DNA of 26,451 bases from a virus: positions 37,548 to 63,998 of IMG/VR virus record IMGVR_UViG_3300000117_000001; one strand, 5' to 3'. The notes under the pieces are model-generated. The model made no database searches. It was given only the letters and a program-made list of their open reading frames with translations, and was not told the DNA's origin. Positions 17,142 to 24,989 of the stretch are shown here, piece by piece. Made by a program: the position numbers and the translations under genes. Each line of letters begins with the position of its first letter. The first letter of the stretch is position 1.

Positions 17142-19385
17142 TCATAACCACTCTACTTTGGTGACTCCGCTAATGGTATTTTGCAGGGGCATGTAATCCC
17201 AGCCCATTATCTCATAGTAGGGAATTATTTTATCCAATACAAACTTTCTTGCCATTTGCTTATACCCAACCTTTGCTATTCCTTCTATCTCCGATGGGTC
17301 GTCAAAAGCAATATATTTACCTGTATCATCCAAGGTACATAGGAAATAATCATCTTTGCGATAGCCTTTACCTAGATTATCGTTAGCCCATTTAGCACCA
17401 GCACGAGCCTCTGAAAGAACCGTGTATTTATGCAAATCATTACTAAGTTTTGCTTTGATAGTTAAATCTGCAATTGCGATTCTCTCTTCGACAACATCTT
17501 CTATTAGATTCTGCAATTGAAAAGTTATATCCTCTTCATTATGTCCTTGTAACATACCATCTATAACTAAACCCATAGCATTCTTCATAGCCTTCGGCAG
17601 ACGACTCTGCTTCATCTCAATTCCTTTGACATACCTCTCTGGCTCGTGATATTGTCCTTCAGTCCAAGATACTAGACCAGCATAGCGATTCTTAGCCATT
17701 ATCAAGAACGAAGAAGACCATTTCTCAAACTCGGTAACTATAGGAAACATTCTTGCGTTTATTGTCTCTAAAGCGGCCTTTCCCTCTTCGGGAGTAGGTA
17801 CTTCGCACATAATCGAGTCTGTGTGTCCGTATCGCACAGTGAAACCTAGGTCTTCGGCGTGGTCACGCAATTCGCCTAGAGTATTCCTTGAAGTATATGT
17901 GATAGCGGCGGCAATATCGGGATGGTACATTCCATACTTTGCGTCACCAGCCACCCCGTACATAGATGCGACTAGGGACTTTGTAGCATATTGTAGAGAA
18001 TCATACATCTTACGCTCATCATCTGTTCTTGCCTCCTTCATCCATTTCTTGTATTGGTTTCTTAAATCTGTCATCTTATCCATCTGTCTACAGAGAAGAC
18101 CTTTCTTTTTGCGATTAAAATGAATACCATTTCCGCAATCTTCTCCTTCCTCATCAAGAGTAGTCCAGCATATACCGTACTTATCCACATTACTATGATA
18201 CATAGCCTTGACATCGAAGATACCTATGTTGCTATACACTCCGGCCTCCGGAATCATAATCTCTGCACCCTCATAATCAACTTTAGCAAACTGCGGTTTG
18301 CTAGGCATTCTAAGATTAAAATCCTCATCTCTAAGAGATAGGATAGAGAACATCTTTGTGATGAAAGGAGTAGAACGAATATCGCATTGAACGATATGTT
18401 GTAGAGCAGTATGATAGCCTAGGACATCTACCAAATCATTGAGTCTAGGTAGTAAGTCTACATCTTGCCGAGCATAGTCTAGGTATGTCCCTAAGTCAGA
18501 GTAGTAGGTATCGTGACCATCTTCTAGAGGAACCTTTTCATCTTGCAGACAGTGTTTAGATACTGCGTCTAAAGACATAGCAGGTAACTGTCCGTTCTTC
18601 AAAGTCCACAACTTCTTGAAACCAATCATCATATCAATGACATTTCTCCCAACGATAGGCTGTTCCCAATCGCCAAACTTCCATCTTACACGATTCATAG
18701 GGGATAGAATGTTGGGATTGAGACCTACATGTCTCATGCGATTTATTAATTTGCGGCAATCAGCATTAGTTACATTCCATCCTGTGATGATGTCGGGGTC
18801 TTGCGCTTTCATTAGCAAAGCAACATCTAGCAACATCTCCTTTTCGTCAGCGCAACATTTGAATCTTCTATCTCCCATCTCGCAATACTCTTTACCATAA
18901 GGATGATTCTTTGCTGGAATCTTATCATAGAAACCAGCCTCAAAGTCTGGATGGGTGAACCAGACAAACTCCCCTTTCTGCGAATCTCTTACTACTATGA
19001 TTGTTATTTCACCGGAGTCTATCTTCCATTCCATATCCAGATACCATACTCTATGTTCATAGTTGTCAAAGACAAGACCACTATCTGCTAATACTTTATT
19101 TTCCCATTTGATATTCGACTCCCAAGTCTGAACATCATTTGATAACTTACGCATATCTTCTGTGTTGTAGAAGTAGCATTTTACTAGACTCTCTCCATAG
19201 AGACCTTCGTGTCCCTCTTCTATTCTAGCGCAACGATATTGATTCTTTAATACGCTCACACTCATAGAAGACTCGACATAGACATAAGGTAGTTGGTCTG
19301 TACCTAAGACCGTTCTTTTCCTATTACCGTAGTCATCACGGTATAAGACTGTGACACTATTCCCTCTAGACCTCTCGACTATCAT
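17142..19385 (-). CDS. polB: Family B DNA polymerase with 3'-5' exonuclease domain
   Basis: A 747-aa replicative polymerase. Exo I is D117-x-E119 (YLDMEW), Exo II is around N204-D209 (GWNVTNAD, where most families have F/Y before the Asp), and Exo III is Y304-x3-D308 (YARQD). Polymerase motif A is FDVKAMYHSNV with D391. Motif B is K469-SLVAS-MYG, with Ala at 473 for the usual Asn. Motif C is Y519-GHTDS with His521 for the first Asp and the catalytic D523 kept. Residues about 430-465 are helical fingers, and the thumb follows beyond 590. It is short for the family and has no intein. It starts at ATG 19385 with no Shine-Dalgarno site, 25 nt past a TATA box, and the start lies in a dyad. It should work with the PCNA-like clamp, clamp loader and primase encoded alongside. 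Confidence 0.95.
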   Translation of the reverse strand: MIVERSRGNSVTVLYRDDYGNRKRTVLGTDQLPYVYVESSMSVSVLKNQYRCARIEEGHEGLYGESLVKCYFYNTEDMRKLSNDVQTWESNIKWENKVLADSGLVFDNYEHRVWYLDMEWKIDSGEITIIVVRDSQKGEFVWFTHPDFEAGFYDKIPAKNHPYGKEYCEMGDRRFKCCADEKEMLLDVALLMKAQDPDIITGWNVTNADCRKLINRMRHVGLNPNILSPMNRVRWKFGDWEQPIVGRNVIDMMIGFKKLWTLKNGQLPAMSLDAVSKHCLQDEKVPLEDGHDTYYSDLGTYLDYARQDVDLLPRLNDLVDVLGYHTALQHIVQCDIRSTPFITKMFSILSLRDEDFNLRMPSKPQFAKVDYEGAEIMIPEAGVYSNIGIFDVKAMYHSNVDKYGICWTTLDEEGEDCGNGIHFNRKKKGLLCRQMDKMTDLRNQYKKWMKEARTDDERKMYDSLQYATKSLVASMYGVAGDAKYGMYHPDIAAAITYTSRNTLGELRDHAEDLGFTVRYGHTDSIMCEVPTPEEGKAALETINARMFPIVTEFEKWSSSFLIMAKNRYAGLVSWTEGQYHEPERYVKGIEMKQSRLPKAMKNAMGLVIDGMLQGHNEEDITFQLQNLIEDVVEERIAIADLTIKAKLSNDLHKYTVLSEARAGAKWANDNLGKGYRKDDYFLCTLDDTGKYIAFDDPSEIEGIAKVGYKQMARKFVLDKIIPYYEIMGWDYMPLQNTISGVTKVEWL

Positions 19386-19400
19386 GTCACAGACATGATA
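19380..19400. promoter_or_regulatory. Dyad (probable operator) over the polB start codon
   Basis: Perfect 9-bp arms TATCATGTC (19380-19388) and GACATGATA (19392-19400) flank a 3-nt centre ACA. The dyad starts 5 nt downstream of the polB TATA-like element and covers the predicted transcription start and the ATG. A bound protein would block transcription; the small HTH gene just upstream is a candidate source. A hairpin at the very 5' end of a leaderless mRNA is the alternative. Confidence 0.6.
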
Positions 19401-19405
19401 CCCAA

Positions 19406-19416
19406 GTCCCTATAAA
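19406..19416 (-). promoter_or_regulatory. TATA box promoter of polB
   Basis: TTTATAGGGAC on the minus strand, identical to the elements before the PCNA-like and SSB-like genes. The hexamer ends 25 nt before the polB ATG, which has no Shine-Dalgarno site, indicating a leaderless transcript. It begins 2 nt past the stop codon of the HTH gene. Confidence 0.7.
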
Positions 19417-19418
19417 CC

Positions 19419-19571
19419 CTAGTACGCCCTTCTTACTAATACAGGTATATTATGACTATTCAACCAATCCATAACCAGCATAGGGGAGACTGAATACTCC
19501 TTAGCAATCGCACTCATACTACTAGAGAAATACTTCTCCATCAACCATTCTTTATTGTCAAACTTTGGCAT
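19419..19571 (-). CDS. Small helix-turn-helix protein
   Basis: A 50-aa protein whose residues about 16-39 (SSSMSAIAKEYSVSPMLVMD) fit a helix-turn-helix. ATG 19571 is chosen because GGTGA lies 5 nt upstream. An in-frame ATG at 19601 would add ten residues (MQSLKKKVNI) and lies exactly 25 nt past a TATA-like box, so a leaderless longer form is possible. The gene is directly upstream of polB, whose start sits in a dyad, suggesting this protein may regulate polB or the module. That link is inference from position. It could also be the DNA-binding piece of a larger enzyme. Confidence 0.6.
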   Translation of the reverse strand: MPKFDNKEWLMEKYFSSSMSAIAKEYSVSPMLVMDWLNSHNIPVLVRRAY

Positions 19572-19622
19572 TATATTCACCTTCTTTTTTAGCGACTGCA
19601 TAGATTTTACCATGCTCTGTCT

Positions 19623-19632
19623 GTCCTATAAT
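19623..19632 (-). promoter_or_regulatory. TATA-like promoter of the HTH gene
   Basis: ATTATAGGAC on the minus strand overlaps the stop codon of the methyltransferase gene. Its hexamer ends 25 nt before ATG 19601 and 55 nt before ATG 19571, so it gives either a leaderless message or a leader of about 30 nt carrying the GGTGA site. Confidence 0.45.
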
Positions 19633-20426
19633 CATACCCATTCCAACCTATTTGTGTTAGGGATTTCTTTAAGTCTCGCATCTATCTTGGCGCAAGAGTC
19701 GGGGTATAACTCTACCATAGTAGAGTTTCTTTCTAATAATTCGCAAGCAACAGCAGTAGTGCCGCTACCGGCAAATGGGTCTAGAACCCAATCTCCAACA
19801 TCACTACTTGCTAAAACGCATTTAGTAGGTAAGTCTAGGGGAAACGGGGCTTCGTGACCATTGTTAGCAGGGGTCATATCCCATACTGTGAATAAGTTAT
19901 TTGCGTTATAATGATAGTCTGGATTCTTAGAGAGCATGAATATAGTCTCGTGTTTAGGAACAGGTCTTTTGATGTACGCTTCTGGCTGGGGATAGGCTTT
20001 GCTTTTATTCCATATTATTTCGCTTCGCAGAATCCAACCATCAGCCTGTAATGCTAAAGCCAATCTCCAAGCAACGCCTATAAGGTTCTTTTTAGGGAGA
20101 CCTAAAACATTTCTAGCACCCCATTTATTCTTCGACCCTTTGATGCCTCCTTCTTTGTAATCGGAACCTGCACCGCCAGAGCCATTGTAGGAGTCTCCTA
20201 CATTTAACCACAGAGTACCGTCGTCGGTTAGATGGTCTCGTACTTTGCGACAGACCTCTACCATAGTCTCTATGTATTCTTCTAAAGTCTGGCCTTTACC
20301 AACTTCGTCTTCATCCTCACCATAAGTACGCATACCGTAGTAAGGAGGGGAAGTAACGCAAGAACGATACTTGCGATTACCTAAATCCGCTTTGAGAAAA
20401 TCAGAGCATATTATTTCATGTTCCAT
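19632..20426 (-). CDS. Orphan beta-class DNA methyltransferase (N4-cytosine or N6-adenine)
   Basis: A 264-aa S-adenosylmethionine-dependent DNA methyltransferase. The catalytic motif TSPPY (25-29) precedes the SAM-binding motif DPFAGSGTT (216-224), the order of the beta class. Ser before PPY is commonest in N4-cytosine enzymes, though N6-adenine cannot be excluded. A region at about 87-112 (GGAGSDYKEGGIKGSKNKWG) probably lies near the target recognition part. ATG 20426 is chosen over an in-frame TTG at 20429: AGGAGG lies 8 nt upstream, and the upstream stop overlaps it as TGATG. No restriction endonuclease gene is seen nearby, so it probably protects viral DNA or marks it for regulation. The target site cannot be read from the sequence. 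Confidence 0.88.
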   Translation of the reverse strand: MEHEIICSDFLKADLGNRKYRSCVTSPPYYGMRTYGEDEDEVGKGQTLEEYIETMVEVCRKVRDHLTDDGTLWLNVGDSYNGSGGAGSDYKEGGIKGSKNKWGARNVLGLPKKNLIGVAWRLALALQADGWILRSEIIWNKSKAYPQPEAYIKRPVPKHETIFMLSKNPDYHYNANNLFTVWDMTPANNGHEAPFPLDLPTKCVLASSDVGDWVLDPFAGSGTTAVACELLERNSTMVELYPDSCAKIDARLKEIPNTNRLEWV

Positions 20427-20791
20427 CAAACAATCCTCCTATAATTAAATACATTTCTTGTTTTACCTGTCTTTTCTATGAGACCCCATAGTGCTAAACA
20501 AATCATAAGACTGCCAATTGTTCTGGTATCTATGTCTGTTCCTTGACCCCTTATGTATTTATTTGCGTAAGGCAGTAATATATCTGCATTAAACTCCTGA
20601 CCTATCTCTATATCTTTCAGAATAGCATAGGTTACTGCTATTTTTCTATGTAACTTGCGAAGGGACATAACAGAACCCATGTGTCGTAGAACCCAATATA
20701 TCTCATCTACAGGGAGTTTTATGCCCCTGCTTGCTATATTCTGTATTCTATGCCTAGGTTGTTCTTCTACCCATTCGCTAAGTACCGGCAT
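20426..20791 (-). CDS. Unknown protein, winged-helix-like
   Basis: A 121-aa protein joined to both neighbours by 1-nt TGATG overlaps (clamp stop at 20791, methyltransferase start at 20426), so it is translated as part of that operon. It is mainly helical. Two segments, DEIYWVLRHMGSVMSLRKLH and IGSLMICLALWGLIEKTGKT followed by a short strand pair, have the look of a winged helix. It has no metal-binding or catalytic motif. A DNA-binding role in replication or target choice is possible but unproven. Confidence 0.6.
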   Translation of the reverse strand: MPVLSEWVEEQPRHRIQNIASRGIKLPVDEIYWVLRHMGSVMSLRKLHRKIAVTYAILKDIEIGQEFNADILLPYANKYIRGQGTDIDTRTIGSLMICLALWGLIEKTGKTRNVFNYRRIV

Positions 20792-21606
20792 CAGACTACG
20801 CCTCTCTGAAATATCTTACAATCATCACTGTATATCACCATAGAGTAGCCCTGTCCTTCGGGATTGAAGTCTAGGATATAGAGAGTAAGTTTGTCATTAG
20901 AAAGGCAGTTTTCAAGCCCTCCTTCAAACTCAAAACTAAACTGCGGGAAATGCGGCCACTCTATATCAAGGAGACAAGTAGTAGTTTCACCGAGCATCTG
21001 TTTGCCGGTTGTTATGTCTAACTGCGATTCTCCATCCCATGCGAGGGTGCAACGATTTACCTTCTGTCCGTTGATATTACCAGCCTCGATTGCTTGTCGC
21101 AAATCAGAGCCATGCAATTCAAACTTAGCAACAGGTTCTCTTACTTTACCATCAGACATTGTGTATCTACCCACTCCGTCAATAACAGACAATCTCTCTT
21201 GCGATTCTTCATTCCACAGACTAATACTTTTCTTAGTATGAGGGAATGCTAAAGCACGAGGGTCTGCGGAGATAGTAGTCTGTTTACCAGAGGAACGGAA
21301 TACTAATTTATCGTCTTTCTTTTCCAAAGTGATAAGTCCCGCATGTGCTTTTAGAACACCAAGGGCTTTCGCAATATCCGGTATAACTATACCTTCTTCC
21401 ATATGAAAGTCGTCACAAGGAGTAACGAAGGATGCTACACTAGTTTTACCATCTCTGACGATGCTAGTAGTCACGGCCACATCAGCATTAGGAATGCACT
21501 CAATAACGCAACCTATGACTTGAGGCATAGGTTTACCATTGATATTACACATTCTCTGCGTCTTTCTTAACAAATCTTCTAACTGTCCCTTTGGTAGTTT
21601 CAACAT
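20791..21606 (-). CDS. PCNA-like DNA sliding clamp
   Basis: A 271-aa protein with the two-domain pattern of archaeal clamps: alternating strands, a long helix with IPDIAKALGVLKAHAGLITL, a central linker about residue 125-145, a second-domain helix (LHGSDLRQAIEAGNI) and a final strand set (KLTLYILDFNPEG). It would tether PolB to DNA and be loaded by the RFC-like protein. It is slightly longer than usual (about 245-250 aa). ATG 21606 is preferred: GTGAT lies 4 nt upstream and a TTTATA box 25 nt upstream. An in-frame GTG at 21615 is an alternative. Identification rests on fold pattern plus the neighbouring PolB, RFC and primase genes; no single diagnostic motif is decisive. Confidence 0.65.
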   Translation of the reverse strand: MLKLPKGQLEDLLRKTQRMCNINGKPMPQVIGCVIECIPNADVAVTTSIVRDGKTSVASFVTPCDDFHMEEGIVIPDIAKALGVLKAHAGLITLEKKDDKLVFRSSGKQTTISADPRALAFPHTKKSISLWNEESQERLSVIDGVGRYTMSDGKVREPVAKFELHGSDLRQAIEAGNINGQKVNRCTLAWDGESQLDITTGKQMLGETTTCLLDIEWPHFPQFSFEFEGGLENCLSNDKLTLYILDFNPEGQGYSMVIYSDDCKIFQRGVV

Positions 21607-21626
21607 ATTTATCACTTATCCTCTAT

Positions 21627-21637
21627 GTCCCTATAAA
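21627..21637 (-). promoter_or_regulatory. TATA box promoter of the clamp gene
   Basis: TTTATAGGGAC on the minus strand starts right after the TGA of the upstream 74-aa gene. The hexamer ends 25 nt before ATG 21606. It is the same 11-mer as before polB and the SSB-like gene. Confidence 0.65.
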
Positions 21638-21862
21638 TCACTCGTCAAGAGTGACATAAGCATGTTTCTTTAGCATGTTAGCACACAACTTACACATCTC
21701 CCTAGGCTTAGGTTCGCCATTAGCCTTGAGGGGATGGTCTGTCTTGTGAGTACCAAAAGTAGGTATTCCCCTGCATAGAAGGTAGGACTTGCCTGTAACC
21801 CCTATAGATACTGCGTAATGCGATTTCTTGTGTCTAGAAGGGAATACCTTCTTTACTTTCAT
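21638..21862 (-). CDS. Small basic Cys/His protein
   Basis: A 74-aa protein with a clear start: GGGGGTGA lies 7 nt before ATG 21862. It has C30 and a C57-x2-C60 pair (MCKLCANML), with H39 and H43 between them, enough for one metal site. The pattern resembles the 88-aa protein at 25764-26030 (a single Cys, then CxxC). It is strongly basic at the N-terminus. Role unknown; a nucleic-acid-binding zinc protein is likely. It lies between the RecA-fold ATPase and the clamp genes. Confidence 0.65.
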   Translation of the reverse strand: MKVKKVFPSRHKKSHYAVSIGVTGKSYLLCRGIPTFGTHKTDHPLKANGEPKPREMCKLCANMLKKHAYVTLDE

Positions 21863-21869
21863 TATGGTT

Positions 21870-22799
21870 TCACCCCCATTCTAGGAAGGGCAGTCCAGAC
21901 CATTTCACTTCTCCATCAGAGACTCGCAAAATTGTGTGAGTCTCACCTAGATGTTTCTGATTCCAACCTTTCATTTCTTCGATAGTGGCTCTGATTTCCC
22001 ATTCGCCATCTTTCATCTTAGGGTCAGACTTGATTCCAGCCGCAATATCACCTTTCTTGGTGTATCTTGCTAAGAATATCTGTTGCGAGAAGAGTCGCAT
22101 AGTACCTTTCTCCCAATCAGGTATCTCTCCGACCTTCATAAGACCTTTAGCACCGTTACCCAAATCTGCGAATTGCTTTACATCTTTTAGATGGAAAGTA
22201 AAGAATACTGCGTCTACAGGTAATTGATGCGCTCTGTTCATAACATCACGGAACAATTGATTGCGAATACGCCATTCTGCTTGATTAAATCTGTCACCGT
22301 CTTCGACATTGACAGGATTCTTACTGCGATTCATCAGAACATTAGTCATGGCTAATTCGCACCACTTCAAGAACGAAGAACCGCCATCTACGATAACGGC
22401 CCCAATCTTACCTTCCCTTGCTTCTTCCCCTATCAACTTGATAAAGAAACCCATCTTATCAATAAGAGCAGTCCAATTAGTAGTATTATCATCATCGAAG
22501 ATGGAGGCATCTGTCTCATCGAACAGAGGGACTACACGGATATTTTCATCATCGGGATAATTAAACGCAACGGTCTGTACCGCACTGTTGTCAATATCAA
22601 TAATGACTATCTCTTTGTCAGTCCTAGCCCTTGCTATATCAATCGCAAGACCTGTCTTAGCGCAATTCTCCTTTGCCACTAGAGCCATCCTAATAGGATT
22701 ATCGGATGGGCGACCACGAGAGTATAACTCTCTGTAGTGGTCTAGACCAAACTTTGCCGGTGGCTCTTTGCTATCCTCTTTTTTACCCCATGCGCTCAT
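21870..22799 (-). CDS. RecA-fold ATPase (Sak4/AAA_24-like) with altered Walker A
   Basis: A 309-aa protein resembling phage Sak4-type or AAA_24 nucleotide-binding proteins, which act in single-strand annealing and recombination. Residues 39-50 (ALVAKENCAKTG) stand where GxxxxGKT should be, with Ala47 in place of the Gly before K48-T49. A hydrophobic strand ending in Asp follows (IVIIDID, 64-70). Walker B is probably AVIVDGGS with D138. The C-terminal half has the alternating strands of a RecA core (AVFFTFHLKDV and others). ATG 22799 is chosen over an in-frame TTG at 22814: a GGAGTGAG site lies just upstream. It sits beside the SSB-like gene, as recombinases often do. RadA-like paralogy is an alternative. 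Confidence 0.62.
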   Translation of the reverse strand: MSAWGKKEDSKEPPAKFGLDHYRELYSRGRPSDNPIRMALVAKENCAKTGLAIDIARARTDKEIVIIDIDNSAVQTVAFNYPDDENIRVVPLFDETDASIFDDDNTTNWTALIDKMGFFIKLIGEEAREGKIGAVIVDGGSSFLKWCELAMTNVLMNRSKNPVNVEDGDRFNQAEWRIRNQLFRDVMNRAHQLPVDAVFFTFHLKDVKQFADLGNGAKGLMKVGEIPDWEKGTMRLFSQQIFLARYTKKGDIAAGIKSDPKMKDGEWEIRATIEEMKGWNQKHLGETHTILRVSDGEVKWSGLPFLEWG

Positions 22800-22804
22800 A
22801 TTAC

Positions 22805-24037
22805 TCACTCCCAATCGTCAGAAGCCCCTTCCCCCTCGGACTCATCATCCAAGGAGGGGGAACCTACTTCTTCAACACAGTACCAGCCGGTAATTGCTAG
22901 TCTACCGTCGCCTTCACGACCCACATAAGGAGAGCCGACGACGACAACTACTGAACCAACACCGAAGGTTACTTTAGAATCCTCTTCTGCATTTACATAC
23001 AGGTCAAGAGGAGGAGATATTGAAGTGATGTCTAAATCAGACAGAGTCAAGATATAGCCACCCTTTTCACGAGGGTCAATGTGTGCTACTTCCATAACAA
23101 CACATGCTAGAGCATCCCACTTCTCTTTATCAGAGAGAGTACCACAGTGTTCTTCTATGAAGTCCAGACCATCTAAGATAGGCAGGTTTGGCAAGTCTGC
23201 GAGTAGACCTGTACCATCAGCCGCCAACGGAGGCTTCTCAAACATGCTAGCGAGATTTGCATCTAGAGTATATTGCGATACACCTTTCTTTGCGTAGCCT
23301 ACTCCGTTCTTAGACAGATTCATAGGTATTCGCAAAGGAGAGAATGTAGGGTAGCCGACTTTAGCCAAATCCCCTCTAAACTTCATAGGTATAACTCTAA
23401 GCGCACCACTTTCACCCTGCTTTCTACCCATGAAAAGACAGGTCTTTTCAAGGTCTTGAGTAGCACGAGCCTTCCCATAAGAGAAGTTAGTAGTACCCGA
23501 AGGGTAAGTAGGAGAAGTCTTGTTTTCGATACATACGAAGTAACCAGACCCGTCACCGATTTCAGTTGCCTGTGCAGGTAGACTTTCGCCTTGCATTTCT
23601 GCGAATCCAATCTCAAAGACTGCTTTGTTAGTCAGACTTGGGTTGTGAATGATTCGATATTTACCTGTAGTATCATCATGCAGGTATAGTGTGACTAGAC
23701 CCTGTGCTACTAGGTTATTACGACCTTCTTCCCCAAGAGGAGATAGCATCTTCTGATACTTTGTGTAGAATACTTTACCCCAATCTTTGTATCGAGGACT
23801 ACTGATGAACATACCTTCAAGGTTCGTGCATCCACTACGGGATAACCTTGCCTTTTCTGCCCTCATTTCAGCCGCCGCCATTCTAAGCGTTTTGTTTTCG
23901 ACCTCTGCCTCTGCGACCCCTGCCGCAACTAGGGATGCCGCATGTGCATCCTTGGCCTTTGTGTGTCGTGCGAGTAGTTCACTTACTGAACAACCCACAT
24001 TCTTTGCTACTCTCTCGTACATATCAGTGCTAATCAT
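22805..24037 (-). CDS. Probable RPA/SSB-like single-stranded DNA-binding protein
   Basis: A 410-aa protein. Its N-terminus (MYERVAKNVGCSVSELLARH) resembles the helical start of archaeal RPA proteins. A long charged helix at about 25-68 and several beta-rich segments that could be OB folds follow. The C-terminus is a strongly acidic tail (SLDDESEGEGASDDWE), as used by bacterial and viral SSBs to contact partner proteins. It lies between the clamp loader and RecA-fold ATPase genes. ATG 24037 is chosen: GGAG lies 8 nt upstream; an in-frame GTG at 24046 would add three residues. A 5-codon frame (MKRSG, 24056-24039) ends one base before the start. SSB identity is inferred from tail and context. 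Confidence 0.5.
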   Translation of the reverse strand: MISTDMYERVAKNVGCSVSELLARHTKAKDAHAASLVAAGVAEAEVENKTLRMAAAEMRAEKARLSRSGCTNLEGMFISSPRYKDWGKVFYTKYQKMLSPLGEEGRNNLVAQGLVTLYLHDDTTGKYRIIHNPSLTNKAVFEIGFAEMQGESLPAQATEIGDGSGYFVCIENKTSPTYPSGTTNFSYGKARATQDLEKTCLFMGRKQGESGALRVIPMKFRGDLAKVGYPTFSPLRIPMNLSKNGVGYAKKGVSQYTLDANLASMFEKPPLAADGTGLLADLPNLPILDGLDFIEEHCGTLSDKEKWDALACVVMEVAHIDPREKGGYILTLSDLDITSISPPLDLYVNAEEDSKVTFGVGSVVVVVGSPYVGREGDGRLAITGWYCVEEVGSPSLDDESEGEGASDDWE

Positions 24038-24038
24038 C

Positions 24039-24056
24039 TTATCCACTCCGTTTCAT
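24039..24056 (-). CDS. Possible 5-codon leader (MKRSG) before the SSB-like gene
   Basis: ATG 24056 lies 22 nt past a TTTATAGGGAC box, the leaderless spacing of this module, and runs MKRSG to TAA at 24041-24039, one base before the SSB-like ATG. It may serve to deliver ribosomes to that start or sense translation; it may also be chance. Confidence 0.25.
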   Translation of the reverse strand: MKRSG

Positions 24057-24073
24057 CTTGTCCTTTGTTCCAT

Positions 24074-24084
24074 GTCCCTATAAA
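24074..24084 (-). promoter_or_regulatory. TATA box promoter of the SSB-like gene
   Basis: TTTATAGGGAC on the minus strand; its TTATAG contains the last sense codon and the stop codon of the RFC gene. The hexamer ends 41 nt before ATG 24037, so unlike the others it should give a leader of about 20 nt, with room for the GGAG site there. Confidence 0.65.
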
Positions 24085-24989
24085 TCCCTCGCAGACAACA
24101 TACGGCAGTAATCCCAACGGACAATTGTCTCGTCGCAACCTTGCAGTAGGTCTCTTTCGCTGATAATAGAGGACTCGATAACACGCATTTTACCTTCTGC
24201 CGATGCGTCTGAATTAACGGCATATCCCAAGGTCTCACGGATGATAATACGCATAGGCATATCCTTTATCATCTTGTAGCCGACCTCGATACTTCTTTCC
24301 TTTGCACATACACGCAAGAATGGTTTAGGGTTGAAATCTCCAATGTCAAGAGATAGTATGAATCTGTCCCTATCCTCTTCTTGCATTGTTGCGTATGCTT
24401 GTAGACAACCTAGGGCATTTCTCAAATCGCCTTTGTGTCTATTAGCAATAGTAAGTAAATGCGAGTCTGTTATGAATAGATGTTCTGCCGAAGCAACTTT
24501 CTGTAATCGGTTCAACATAGAGTTACGCGGAATAGGCTTGAAATGTCGCAACTGACATCTAGATTGTAGCCAAGGGGAGACCTTGCTCAAATCATTACAT
24601 GTGAGTATGAAGAAGCAGGTTGCGTTTTCGATAACACCTTTGAGAGCATCTTGCGCTTGAATAGTAAGCCGGTCTGCTTCATCAAGAAGAATGATTGTTT
24701 CCCACATACCACTCTGCGATAGAGGAATAATATCTTCTTCTATGAAGTCAATACCTCTCGTTCTTTTGCTAGAAGCATTGAATATATGTAGAGAGTAGTC
24801 CATCTGATGTGCAAGAGCATACGCAACAGTAGTCTTACCTGTCCCAGCCTCTACGCTATGGAAAAGGAAATGATTCATAGGATTTTTGCCATTTGCGATA
24901 TTTCGCATCTCTTCGGTAATCAAATCCTGTCCTACGATTTCGGCAAAGTCTGTTGGCCGATACTTTTCAAACCATACAGGGGAAGTCAT
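24078..24989 (-). CDS. Clamp loader small subunit (RFC-S-like AAA+ ATPase)
   Basis: A 303-aa protein that opens and loads the sliding clamp. It starts with the RFC signature WFEKYRPTDFAEIVGQ (6-21). Walker A is AGTGKTT (48-54), Walker B is ILLDEAD with D103-E104, sensor 1 is ILTCND (128-133), and the SRC arginine-finger motif is S143-R144-C145. Residues about 160-210 hold the lid with sensor 2 (GDLRNALGCLQAY), and the C-terminal collar follows. No large subunit lies in the window; it may be farther right, come from the host, or be unnecessary. ATG 24989 has GGAGG 7 nt upstream and overlaps the upstream stop (ATGA). A weak promoter-like element (TTTACAATAGGGAT, 25007-25020) lies about 22 nt upstream. 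Confidence 0.93.
   Translation of the reverse strand: MTSPVWFEKYRPTDFAEIVGQDLITEEMRNIANGKNPMNHFLFHSVEAGTGKTTVAYALAHQMDYSLHIFNASSKRTRGIDFIEEDIIPLSQSGMWETIILLDEADRLTIQAQDALKGVIENATCFFILTCNDLSKVSPWLQSRCQLRHFKPIPRNSMLNRLQKVASAEHLFITDSHLLTIANRHKGDLRNALGCLQAYATMQEEDRDRFILSLDIGDFNPKPFLRVCAKERSIEVGYKMIKDMPMRIIIRETLGYAVNSDASAEGKMRVIESSIISERDLLQGCDETIVRWDYCRMLSARDL

Noticed and set aside
19632-20791. Restriction-modification system
   Set aside because: The gene next to the methyltransferase has no nuclease motif, so there is no support for a restriction partner.
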